Shown here: piece after piece, positions 57,445 through 64,000 of the stretch
Layout: the number at the start of each line of letters is the position of its first letter
Numbering within the stretch: position 1 is the stretch's first letter
Source of the DNA: Paenibacillus faecis
GTDB lineage: Bacteria; Bacillota; Bacilli; Paenibacillales; Paenibacillaceae
DNA length: 64,000 nucleotides
Reading direction: 5' to 3'
NCBI RefSeq assembly: GCF_008084145.1
Contig: NZ_VSDO01000005.1
Span: forward strand, 62,001-126,000
Translations under genes and position numbers: made by a program
Notes under the pieces: model-generated
The model's input: only the letters and a program-made list of their open reading frames with translations
What the model was told of the DNA's origin: nothing
The model's database searches: none

Positions 57445-58488
57445 GTGTCTGAAGCTTACAAAAACGCCGGGGTGGACATCGCGGCCGGGAATGAAGCGGT
57501 AGAGCGGATGAAGAAGCACGTCAAACGGACGTTTCGTCCGGAAGTCATGACGGATTTGGGCGGCTTCGGCGCTTTGTTCGGTTTGAACAAAGACAAATAT
57601 GAGGAGCCGGTGCTCGTTTCGGGGACCGATGGCGTCGGTACCAAGCTGAAAATCGCCTTCGCGATGGACAAGCACGATACGATCGGCATCGACGCGGTGG
57701 CGATGTGCGTGAACGACATCGTCGTGCAGGGCGCGGAGCCGTTGTTTTTCCTCGATTATTTGGCCTGCGACAAAGTCGTGCCGGAAAAAATCGAGGCCAT
57801 CGTCTCCGGCATCGCCGAAGGCTGCCACGAGTCGGGCTGCGCGCTGATCGGCGGCGAAACGGCGGAAATGCCGGGCATGTACGCCGAGGGCGAGTACGAC
57901 ATCGCCGGCTTCACCGTCGGCGTCGTCGATAAGCGCAAAATCGTAAACGGCAGCACGATCGCCGCAGGGGATACGGTGATCGGCCTCGCATCGAGCGGCG
58001 TGCACAGCAACGGCTTCTCGCTGGTGCGCAAGCTGCTGCTGGAGCAAGCCGGCTACGCGCTGCAGGACCGTTTGCCCGAGCTGGGCGACGCCGTGCTGGG
58101 CGAAGTGCTGCTGACGCCGACCAAGTTGTATGTGAAGCCGGTACTGTCCCTGCTGGAGCAGGTGCAGGTGAAGGGCATGGCTCACATTACCGGCGGCGGC
58201 TTCATCGAGAACATCCCGCGCGTTCTGCCGGAAGGCGTGAACGTCGAGATCGACTACGGTTCCTGGCCGGTTCTGCCGATTTTCTCGCTGCTGCAGGAGA
58301 AAGGCGGCGTCAGCAACCGCGACATGTTCACGACCTTCAACATGGGCGTCGGCCTTGTGATCGTCGTGGCGGAACAGGACGCCGCGGCCGCGCTGGAAGC
58401 TCTCCGTGCGGCGGGAGAAACGCCGTACGTGATCGGACGCGTGACGGAGGGCGAGCGGATCGTGACTTTTAAAGGGGCGGACGTCTAA
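57445..58488 (+). CDS. purM: Phosphoribosylformylglycinamidine cyclo-ligase (AIR synthetase)
   Basis: 347 residues from GTG 57445 (AAGGAGAG upstream). 'VSGTDGVGTKLKIAFAMDKH' and 'DAVAMCVNDIVVQGAEPLFF' and 'ALIGGETAEMPGMYAEGEYD' are the classical PurM motifs. It closes FGAM to AIR. Overlaps the purN start by one base (TAATG), so coupled. Confidence 0.97.
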   Translation: MSEAYKNAGVDIAAGNEAVERMKKHVKRTFRPEVMTDLGGFGALFGLNKDKYEEPVLVSGTDGVGTKLKIAFAMDKHDTIGIDAVAMCVNDIVVQGAEPLFFLDYLACDKVVPEKIEAIVSGIAEGCHESGCALIGGETAEMPGMYAEGEYDIAGFTVGVVDKRKIVNGSTIAAGDTVIGLASSGVHSNGFSLVRKLLLEQAGYALQDRLPELGDAVLGEVLLTPTKLYVKPVLSLLEQVQVKGMAHITGGGFIENIPRVLPEGVNVEIDYGSWPVLPIFSLLQEKGGVSNRDMFTTFNMGVGLVIVVAEQDAAAALEALRAAGETPYVIGRVTEGERIVTFKGADV

Positions 58489-59108
58489 TGCCGTCCCCTT
58501 ACCGGATCGCCGTATTCGCCTCCGGGCAGGGCAGCAACTTCCAGGCGCTGCTGGATGCTTCCCGCGCCGGCGGGCTTGGCGGGGCCGAAATCGTGCTGCT
58601 CGTCAGCGACAAACCGCAGGCGCCTGTTGTCGAACGCGCGCGGACCGCGGGCGTGGACGCGTTTGTGTTCCAGCCCAAGGCCTATGCGCGGCGGGAGGAC
58701 TACGAAGCCGAAATTGCCGCGGAACTGGAAGAACGGCAGGTGGACCTGGTCGTTCTGGCAGGGTATATGCGGCTGCTGACCGCGGTGCTGGTCGATCGCT
58801 ACGCCGGACGGATGATCAACATCCATCCCTCGCTTTTGCCGGCTTTTCCGGGAAAAGACGCGATCGGCCAGGCCCGGGAGTACGGGGTAAAAGTAACCGG
58901 CGTTACCGTTCATCTGGTCGATGGAGGCATGGACACCGGAGCGGTTGTTGCTCAAACCGCGGTGCCCTTGCTTCCCGGCGACAGGATCGAGTCGCTGGAA
59001 GAGCGGATTCACCAAGCGGAAAAAGAGCTTTATCCGCAAGTCGTTACGTGGTTTGCCGAAGGCCGAATCGCGGTGGAAGGCCGAAAAGTGACGGTTAAGT
59101 CGGTATAG
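58488..59108 (+). CDS. purN: Phosphoribosylglycinamide formyltransferase
   Basis: 206 residues from ATG 58488, coupled to purM. N10-formyl-THF-dependent GART: 'IAVFASGQGSNFQALLDASR', catalytic His in 'INIHPSLLPAFPGKDAIGQA', and 'GVTVHLVDGGMDTGAVVAQT' with the Asp. Normal length. A 175-bp gap with a weak hairpin at 59226-59247 (CGATATTTCCCGAGAAATAT) precedes purH. Confidence 0.97.
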   Translation: MPSPYRIAVFASGQGSNFQALLDASRAGGLGGAEIVLLVSDKPQAPVVERARTAGVDAFVFQPKAYARREDYEAEIAAELEERQVDLVVLAGYMRLLTAVLVDRYAGRMINIHPSLLPAFPGKDAIGQAREYGVKVTGVTVHLVDGGMDTGAVVAQTAVPLLPGDRIESLEERIHQAEKELYPQVVTWFAEGRIAVEGRKVTVKSV

Positions 59109-59283
59109 GTATAACGGGCGGATTCGTGCTCGTCTCTACCCGCTTGCGATATAGCGAACTATGGGAGCCATTTTGCCTTTGCTGCGAAAGAAGTCTTTTT
59201 CAGCCGGAGTCGTGTTGTTCGTTTCGATATTTCCCGAGAAATATCGGGTCAATCATTCGCCATCATAAAGGAGGAGCCAAATC

Positions 59284-60831
59284 GTGGGTATCAAAAGAGC
59301 GCTGGTTAGCGTTTCGGACAAAACAGGCATCGTGGAGTTTTGCCGCGAGCTGTCAAAGCTGGGTGTGGAGATTATTTCGACAGGCGGGACCAAGAGTCTC
59401 TTGTCGAAGGAGGGGGTTCCGGTCATCGGGATTTCCGAGGTGACGGGCTTTCCGGAAATTTTGGACGGGCGCGTCAAAACCTTGCACCCCGCGGTGCACA
59501 GCGGATTGTTGGCCGTTAGGGACAGCGCGGAACATCAGGCGCAAATGAAAGAACTCGGTCTGGATTATATCGACCTGGTTGTCGTGAACCTGTATCCGTT
59601 CCAAGAGACGATCGACAAACCGGATGTCACCTACGAAGACGCCATTGAAAATATCGACATCGGCGGACCGACCATGCTTCGTTCGGCGGCCAAAAACCAC
59701 GCTTTTGTCAGTGTGGTCGTGGACGCGGCCGATTACGCCAGCGTGCTGGAGGAGGTACGGACGGGCGGCGATACGACGCTGGAAACGCGCAAACGGCTCG
59801 CGGCCAAAGTCTTCCGCCATACGGCGGCTTACGACGCGCTGATCTCCGATTATTTGTCGAATGTAACCGGGGACCCGCTGCCTGAACGCTACACGGTAAC
59901 CTATGAAAAGATCCAGGATCTCCGCTATGGCGAAAATCCGCATCAAAAAGCGGCGTTCTACCGCAAACCGCTGGCTGCGGCGGATACGCTGACGACGGCG
60001 GAACAGCTGCACGGCAAGGAGCTGTCCTATAATAACATCAACGATGCGAACGCCGCGCTGCAGATCGTGAAGGAATTCGAAGAGCCGGCCGTTGTCGCCG
60101 TTAAGCACATGAATCCTTGCGGCGTGGGCGTCGGCGAAAGTATCTATGAAGCTTACCGGAAAGCGTATGAAGCCGACCCGGTCTCGATTTTTGGCGGCAT
60201 CGTCGCGGCGAACCGGATCGTCGATGAAGCGACGGCCCTGCTTTTGAAAGAGATTTTTCTGGAGATTATCCTGGCGCCGGGCTTCACGTCCGAAGCGCTT
60301 GAGGTACTGACCCAGAAGAAAAATATCCGCCTGCTGAAGCTGGGCAATTTGGCGGCCGGCGGCAGCCGGAGCAGCCAGTTTGTCGTCACCTCGATCGACG
60401 GCGGCATGGTCGTTCAGGAAAGCGATGTTCACTCCCTGAAAGAGAGCGATCTGCAGGTAGTTACCGACCGCAAGCCGACCGAGGAAGAGCTGAAGCAACT
60501 GCTGTTCGGCTGGAAGGTCGTTAAGCATGTGAAGTCCAACGCGATTGTGCTGGCGAAGGATGATATGACCGTCGGCGTGGGCGCCGGCCAAATGAACCGC
60601 GTCGGTTCCGCGAAAATCGCGATCGACCAGGCCGGCGACAAAGCCAAGGGCAGCGTGCTCGCTTCGGACGCGTTCTTCCCGATGGGCGATACGCTCGAAC
60701 TGGCGGCGAAAGCCGGCATCACGGCGGTCATTCAGCCCGGCGGCTCGGTCCGCGACGAGGAATCCATCAAAGTGGCCAACGAACATGGCATCGCGATGGT
60801 ATTCACCGGCGTAAGACACTTTAAACACTAA
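59284..60831 (+). CDS. purH: Bifunctional AICAR transformylase / IMP cyclohydrolase
   Basis: 515 residues from GTG 59284 (AAAGGAGGAG upstream). The N-domain (IMP cyclohydrolase, ~1-200) opens 'KRALVSVSDKTGIVEFCREL' with 'ISTGGTKSLL'; the C-domain (transformylase) has 'RYGENPHQKAAFYRKP' and 'AVKHMNPCGVGVGESIYEAY', where the Lys-His pair sits, and ends 'IAMVFTGVRHFKH'. It catalyses the last two steps to IMP. A terminator lies directly behind it. Confidence 0.98.
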   Translation: MGIKRALVSVSDKTGIVEFCRELSKLGVEIISTGGTKSLLSKEGVPVIGISEVTGFPEILDGRVKTLHPAVHSGLLAVRDSAEHQAQMKELGLDYIDLVVVNLYPFQETIDKPDVTYEDAIENIDIGGPTMLRSAAKNHAFVSVVVDAADYASVLEEVRTGGDTTLETRKRLAAKVFRHTAAYDALISDYLSNVTGDPLPERYTVTYEKIQDLRYGENPHQKAAFYRKPLAAADTLTTAEQLHGKELSYNNINDANAALQIVKEFEEPAVVAVKHMNPCGVGVGESIYEAYRKAYEADPVSIFGGIVAANRIVDEATALLLKEIFLEIILAPGFTSEALEVLTQKKNIRLLKLGNLAAGGSRSSQFVVTSIDGGMVVQESDVHSLKESDLQVVTDRKPTEEELKQLLFGWKVVKHVKSNAIVLAKDDMTVGVGAGQMNRVGSAKIAIDQAGDKAKGSVLASDAFFPMGDTLELAAKAGITAVIQPGGSVRDEESIKVANEHGIAMVFTGVRHFKH

Positions 60832-60851
60832 TACTTTGGCTAAGGCCTGGA

Positions 60852-60887
60852 CGGCAGGACCGCTGCGGCGGCCCTGCCGATTTTTTT
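60852..60887 (+). terminator. Intrinsic terminator between purH and purD
   Basis: CGGCAGGACCGC and GGCGGCCCTGCCG form a strong, slightly bulged stem around TGC, followed by ATTTTTTTAT. It would reduce or stop transcription before purD unless read through. Confidence 0.85.
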
Positions 60888-60919
60888 ATCGGAGACTTCG
60901 TTACCCGGGAGGTAGGAAA

Positions 60920-62194
60920 ATGGATATTTTGGTGATTGGCGGCGGCGGACGCGAGCATGCGATCTGCTGGGCGTTGGCGAAGAGCCCGAAAGCGAGGACG
61001 ATTTATTGCGCGCCGGGAAATGCGGGGATCGGACAAATTGCGGAAATCGTACCGATTCAAGTCCATGAATTTGCGCGATTGACGTCGTTCGCACGCGAGA
61101 ACAAGATCGATCTGGTGGTCGTCGGACCGGATGATCCGTTGGTGGACGGGATTGTCGACGCTTTTGAAGCGGAAGGCATTCCGGTGTTCGGACCGAGAAA
61201 AAATGCGGCTTTGATCGAAGGCAGCAAAACGTTCATGAAGGATCTGTTGAAAAAATACGGCATTCCGACGGCGGCCTACGAAAAGTTTGACGATTACGGG
61301 CAGGCGCTGGCCTACTTGCGGAGTCGGCCGGTGCCGATCGTGATCAAGGCGGACGGACTCGCGGCGGGTAAAGGCGTAACCGTGGCCTTCACCCAGGAGG
61401 AGGCTGAGCAGGCTCTCCGGCAAATCATGGTCGACAAAGTTTTCGGCGAGTCCGGCAGCCAGGTCGTGATCGAGGAATTTTTGACCGGCCAGGAGATGTC
61501 GATTCTGTCGTTCGTGGACGGAGAAACGGTGCGTCCGATGGCGGCGGCCCAGGACCACAAGCAGGTGTACGACGGCGACAAAGGGCCGAACACAGGCGGG
61601 ATGGGGACGTACTCCCCGCTGCCGCATATCGCCGATTCGATTATCGAGGAAGCGATCGAGACGATCATTAAGCCGACGGCCAAAGCGATGGTTCAGGAGG
61701 GCCGCCCTTTCCGCGGCGTGCTGTTCGCCGGGCTGATGATTACGTTGGACGGCAAGCCGAAGACGATCGAGTTTAACGCCCGTTTCGGCGATCCCGAAAC
61801 CCAGGTCGTATTGCCGCGCCTGAAAAGCGATCTGCTGGAGATTTTCCTCGCGGCCGTGAACGGCACGCTGGCCGAGGCGGAAATCGAGTGGAGCGACGAG
61901 GCGGCGGTTTGCGTCATTCTGGCGTCGGGCGGGTATCCGGCGTCCTATCCGAAAGACCTGCCGATTACAGGGCTGGACGCCGCCGAGTCGGACGCGGCAG
62001 GCCTCGTGTTCCACGCCGGCACGGCCAAGAACGAAGCCGGCGAGTGGGTCACGAACGGCGGCCGCGTGCTCGGCGTCGTCGGGCTCGGGCGCGATATCGC
62101 CGAAGCTCGGGAGCGGGCGTACGCCTCGGCGGAAAAAATCCGCTTCGAGGGCAAGCACAACCGCACGGATATCGCCGCCAAGGCGTTGGTTTAG
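60920..62194 (+). CDS. purD: Phosphoribosylamine-glycine ligase
   Basis: 424 residues from ATG 60920 (GGGAGGTAGG upstream; the longer frame from 60836 crosses the terminator). ATP-grasp enzyme, second step of the pathway. 'MDILVIGGGGREHAICWALA', 'LVVVGPDDPLVDGIVDAFEA', 'VIKADGLAAGKGVTVAFTQE', and 'GPNTGGMGTYSPLPHIADSI' are intact. Last gene of the operon; it lies downstream of an intrinsic terminator that may lower its output relative to purE-purH. Confidence 0.98.
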   Translation: MDILVIGGGGREHAICWALAKSPKARTIYCAPGNAGIGQIAEIVPIQVHEFARLTSFARENKIDLVVVGPDDPLVDGIVDAFEAEGIPVFGPRKNAALIEGSKTFMKDLLKKYGIPTAAYEKFDDYGQALAYLRSRPVPIVIKADGLAAGKGVTVAFTQEEAEQALRQIMVDKVFGESGSQVVIEEFLTGQEMSILSFVDGETVRPMAAAQDHKQVYDGDKGPNTGGMGTYSPLPHIADSIIEEAIETIIKPTAKAMVQEGRPFRGVLFAGLMITLDGKPKTIEFNARFGDPETQVVLPRLKSDLLEIFLAAVNGTLAEAEIEWSDEAAVCVILASGGYPASYPKDLPITGLDAAESDAAGLVFHAGTAKNEAGEWVTNGGRVLGVVGLGRDIAEARERAYASAEKIRFEGKHNRTDIAAKALV

Positions 62195-62206
62195 AGGGGT
62201 TGAAGG

Positions 62207-62233
62207 AAGACCGCCCGAGGGGGCGGTCTTTTT
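62207..62233 (+). terminator. Terminator of the purine operon
   Basis: AAGACCGCCC and GGGCGGTCTT form a 10-bp stem around GAGG, followed by TTTGTGTTTTG. Confidence 0.92.
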
Positions 62234-62521
62234 GTGTTTTGTTAGCGGGGGAATGGGGGCGGGTGCAGGGAACAGAGCGCATAGCGGGCTGGACGTTGGG
62301 GTCTTATTAAGCGAATAAGTCGGTCAACCCATGATTTCGGGGTCTCGGCAGGTAGGGGAATAAGGTCTTTTTGAACCGCTCGCGCCTAGCAAAGCTTAGG
62401 CATAACTGAAATAAGTTCGGTCCACTCTCCGGTGTATGGGATCGGCGTGCGGATGGCGTGTGGATATAGTTATGTCTGGAAACTAGCTTGCTTGTGCTCC
62501 ATCTGAACCTTGAGAACATCA

Positions 62522-62666
62522 AATTCCTGCAAATCTGCAGGAATTTTCGACGAAACCGGTTCGTTTTTCTAAAATCGCTAAAAATACCTGCAGATTTGCA
62601 TCTTTTTTCGCATCTGCTCGGAGATCGGCCTAGAATTCCTGCAGATTTGCATCTTTTTGGAGTTGG
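62522..62666 (+). repeat. Dispersed TGCAGATTTGCA element, copy 3 (lacks box 1)
   Basis: AATTCCTGCAAATCTGCAGG (box 2), TTTTCGACGAAACCGG (central segment), ATACCTGCAGATTTGCATC (box 3) and ATTCCTGCAGATTTGCATC (box 4) with TTTTTGGAGTTGGA. The outermost box 1 present in copies 1 and 2 is missing or unrecognisable. A 9-bp minisatellite follows immediately. Confidence 0.87.
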
Positions 62667-62689
62667 AGTGTTGGAGTGTGGGAGAGGTT

Positions 62690-62790
62690 GAGGTTGGAAG
62701 GGTTAGAGAGGTTAGAGAGGTTAGAGAGGTTAGAGAGGTTAGAGAGGTTGGAGAGGGTAGAGGGGGGAGAGAGGTTAGAAAGGTTTTGAC
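62690..62790 (+). repeat. 9-bp GTTAGAGAG tandem array
   Basis: GGTTAGAGAGGTTAGAGAGG continues for about six perfect units, then degenerates through GGTTGGAGAG and GGTAGAGGGG to GGTTAGAAAGG. Purine-rich like the 11-bp array at 8.7 kb. Confidence 0.9.
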
Positions 62791-62932
62791 AAGTTGGAGA
62801 CCTAGAAAACTGGTTGAAAGCGCCGCTTGGCTTCTTGATCGCCATGGGCCCCAGACGATTTGGATCGTCCCGAAAGGCCGTTATGGATAAGAGCCGCCAC
62901 TTTGGAGATGTTATCAAAGAGGAGGCGATAAG

Positions 62933-63160
62933 GTGAGCAATAACAACAAGAACAGGAACATGCTGCCGGTCTCGCACGAGAAGGTGGATGTTGAAGGGGT
63001 TTACGCCGATGAGACGGGCCGCGAGGAATATTTGCATAAGGGCGACGAGTTTCCCGCCGACCTGGTATTGGGCACGACCGAGTGGAAGTTGACCGAGCTG
63101 GCCCAGGTGAAGCATGCCGAAGGGCGCACCAATCCGAGGCTGACTCCGAACAAGGAATAG
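62933..63160 (+). CDS. Small protein of unknown function (75 aa)
   Basis: GTG 62933 with AGAGGAGG at 62919-62926. Polar, probably folded: 'NMLPVSHEKVDVEGVYADET' then 'EEYLHKGDEFPADLVLGTTE' and a lysine/asparagine-rich end. The pattern 'GVYxxETG...LxxGDxFP' recalls the YjzC-type small Bacillus proteins (YV-x-x-G...G-D-x-F-P), but the match is weak. Strong terminator follows, so a single-gene unit. Confidence 0.7.
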   Translation: MSNNNKNRNMLPVSHEKVDVEGVYADETGREEYLHKGDEFPADLVLGTTEWKLTELAQVKHAEGRTNPRLTPNKE

Positions 63161-63178
63161 GAATAAGCTCTGGCGGAA

Positions 63179-63230
63179 CGCCCCTGAATTCGCCGCCGAT
63201 ATTTTGGCGGCGAATTCAGGGGCGTTTTTT
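63179..63230 (+). terminator. Strong Rho-independent terminator
   Basis: ACGCCCCTGAATTCGCCGCC pairs over 20 bp, without mismatch, with GGCGGCGAATTCAGGGGCGT around GATATTTT, followed by TTTTT. Confidence 0.97.
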
Positions 63231-63340
63231 GCGCGATTTGCCTGCTGGAAGGGTTATCATAAATCTACCTCTTGAACCGCGGACGGTTCCGGTGTAACGT
63301 TAGAAGAATGAGAGATACGTTATGAAGCGAGGAGATAGGG

Positions 63341-64000
63341 ATGAGCCATACGGAACAGCATACGGTAGCGATGGAGGACATCGTGCGGGCGCACCATGTT
63401 CTGAAGGAAGTCGTGCGGCGGACGCCGCTGCAGCTCGATTCGACACTGTCGGCCAAGTACGACTGCAAGGTGTACCTGAAGCGGGAGGATCTGCAGGTGG
63501 TCCGGTCGTTCAAAATTCGCGGGGCCTACAATATGATCCGCAGTTTGACCCGGGAGGAGCTGGCGAAAGGCATCGTCTGCGCAAGCGCCGGCAACCACGC
63601 GCAGGGTGTGGCGTTTTCCTGCAATGCGCTGGGCATTCAGGGGAAGATCTTTATGCCGAGCACTACGCCGAACCAGAAGATTAAGCAGGTGAAGCGTTTC
63701 GGGGGTTCCTCCGTGGAGGTGATCCTGACCGGAGACAATTACGATGATGCCTACGAAGAGGCCATGAAGGCGTGCAACGAAGGCGGAATGACGTTTATCC
63801 ATCCGTTTGACGATCCGAAAATCGTCGCCGGCAACGGGACGGTCGCGATGGAGGTTATGGAGGCGCTGGATGCTCCGGCGGATTATGTCTTTGTGACGAT
63901 CGGCGGCGGGGGGCTGGTTTCCGGCGTGGGGACGTACATTAAAACGGTAAGCCCGCAAACGAAGTTGATCGGGGTCGAACCTTCCGGGGCGGCTTCGATG
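63341..64000 (+). CDS. ilvA: Threonine dehydratase (deaminase), N-terminal part
   Basis: 220 codons visible from ATG 63341 (GGAGATAGGG upstream); the gene runs off the right edge. PLP fold type II: 'RTPLQLDSTLSAKYDCKVYL' (start of the catalytic domain), Lys58 in 'VRSFKIRGAYNMIRSLTREE' bound to PLP, 'CASAGNHAQGVAFSCNALGI' and 'VTIGGGGLVSGVGTYIKTVS' (glycine-rich phosphate loop). It deaminates threonine to 2-oxobutyrate for isoleucine synthesis. Whether the C-terminal ACT regulatory domain is present cannot be seen. No T-box or attenuator is visible in the ~110 bp leader. Confidence 0.96.
   Translation, partial: MSHTEQHTVAMEDIVRAHHVLKEVVRRTPLQLDSTLSAKYDCKVYLKREDLQVVRSFKIRGAYNMIRSLTREELAKGIVCASAGNHAQGVAFSCNALGIQGKIFMPSTTPNQKIKQVKRFGGSSVEVILTGDNYDDAYEEAMKACNEGGMTFIHPFDDPKIVAGNGTVAMEVMEALDAPADYVFVTIGGGGLVSGVGTYIKTVSPQTKLIGVEPSGAASM

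Larger units (their letters stand above)
62195..62932. other. Gene-free spacer after the purine operon
   Basis: 738 bp with no credible gene: the purD terminator, copy 3 of the TGCAGATTTGCA element (62522-62666), and a GTTAGAGAG tandem array (62690-62790). The last ~130 bp hold the leader of the small gene at 62933. Confidence 0.75.

Noticed and set aside
57296..57502. 68-residue ORF encoding pentapeptide-like repeats (LIHAA, LICAV ...)
   Set aside because: The periodicity comes from the 15-bp tandem array; it overlaps the purM start out of frame and has no ribosome site.
60821..62158. 445-residue minus-strand ORF opposite purD
   Set aside because: Shadow of purD with biased Arg/Phe composition, and it crosses the purH-purD terminator.
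63231..63340. Searched for a T-box leader before ilvA
   Set aside because: Too short, and lacks the conserved T-box sequence; only a small GAACCGCGGACGGTTC palindrome is present.
63320..63958. 212-residue minus-strand ORF at the right end
   Set aside because: Antisense to the threonine dehydratase, whose PLP motifs are clear although its frame is open to the window edge.

Overview
The window looks like chromosomal DNA of a moderately GC-rich, spore-former-type Firmicute, most likely a Paenibacillus or close relative. Reasons: strong AGGAGG-type ribosome sites, frequent GTG/TTG starts, a Bacillus-style purEKBCSQLFMNHD operon behind a PurBox pair and a guanine riboswitch, a SacY/LicT-type antitermination system on levansucrase, and long palindrome-rich intergenic spacers. 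No rRNA, tRNA, CRISPR array or intact transposase was seen. All calls come from reading the sequence; no database search was run.

Region 1 (1-17.2 kb) is an accessory island of solitary proteins: SUKH (SMI1/KNR4)-type proteins fused to HEAT or TPR repeats, an ankyrin protein broken by an in-frame TGA, a DUF6138-like protein, a formylglycine-generating-enzyme-like protein, a TPR/beta-propeller protein and an HSP90-family ATPase coupled to a helical-repeat partner. No toxin is visible. The island carries heavy repeats: an 11-bp array that runs into a ribosome site, and a 1.5-kb gene-free block of 52-, 287- and 28-bp tandem repeats.

Region 2 (17.3-24.6 kb) is a sucrose/levan locus: sucrose PTS EIIBC, a SacY-like antiterminator, a RAT/terminator leader, levansucrase, an endolevanase and a secreted beta-propeller protein. 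Region 3 (24.7-32.2 kb) is an iron locus with two Fur boxes (FecCD permease, ATPase, binding lipoprotein, ABC exporter, ferredoxin-NADP reductase-like flavoprotein), followed by a PadR regulator and its HAAS-type membrane partner.

Region 4 (32.2-47 kb) is mixed: an AT-rich, probably transferred subtilisin-like protease, a sulfurtransferase, an EamA transporter, a stand-alone FabH, topoisomerase III, DUF1294 and universal stress proteins, and an ABC transporter pair.

Region 5 (47-62.2 kb) is the complete de novo purine (IMP) operon with PurR and riboswitch control. It is unusual in being opened by two palindrome/repeat-filled gaps (purB-purC, 838 bp; purF-purM, 413 bp) and by a terminator between purH and purD. 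The window ends in a small conserved gene and a partial threonine dehydratase.

The most notable unexplained signal is a set of dispersed structured repeats. A ~150-200 bp element built from inverted copies of a TGCAGATTTGCA box occurs three times, ~30 kb apart, always intergenic and in the same orientation. Other families are ~220-bp elements with long inverted termini, a ~400-bp element with 18-19 bp termini, and spacers made of TTAACGGGA/TAGCTGGA or AATAGCGGCTATT hairpins.
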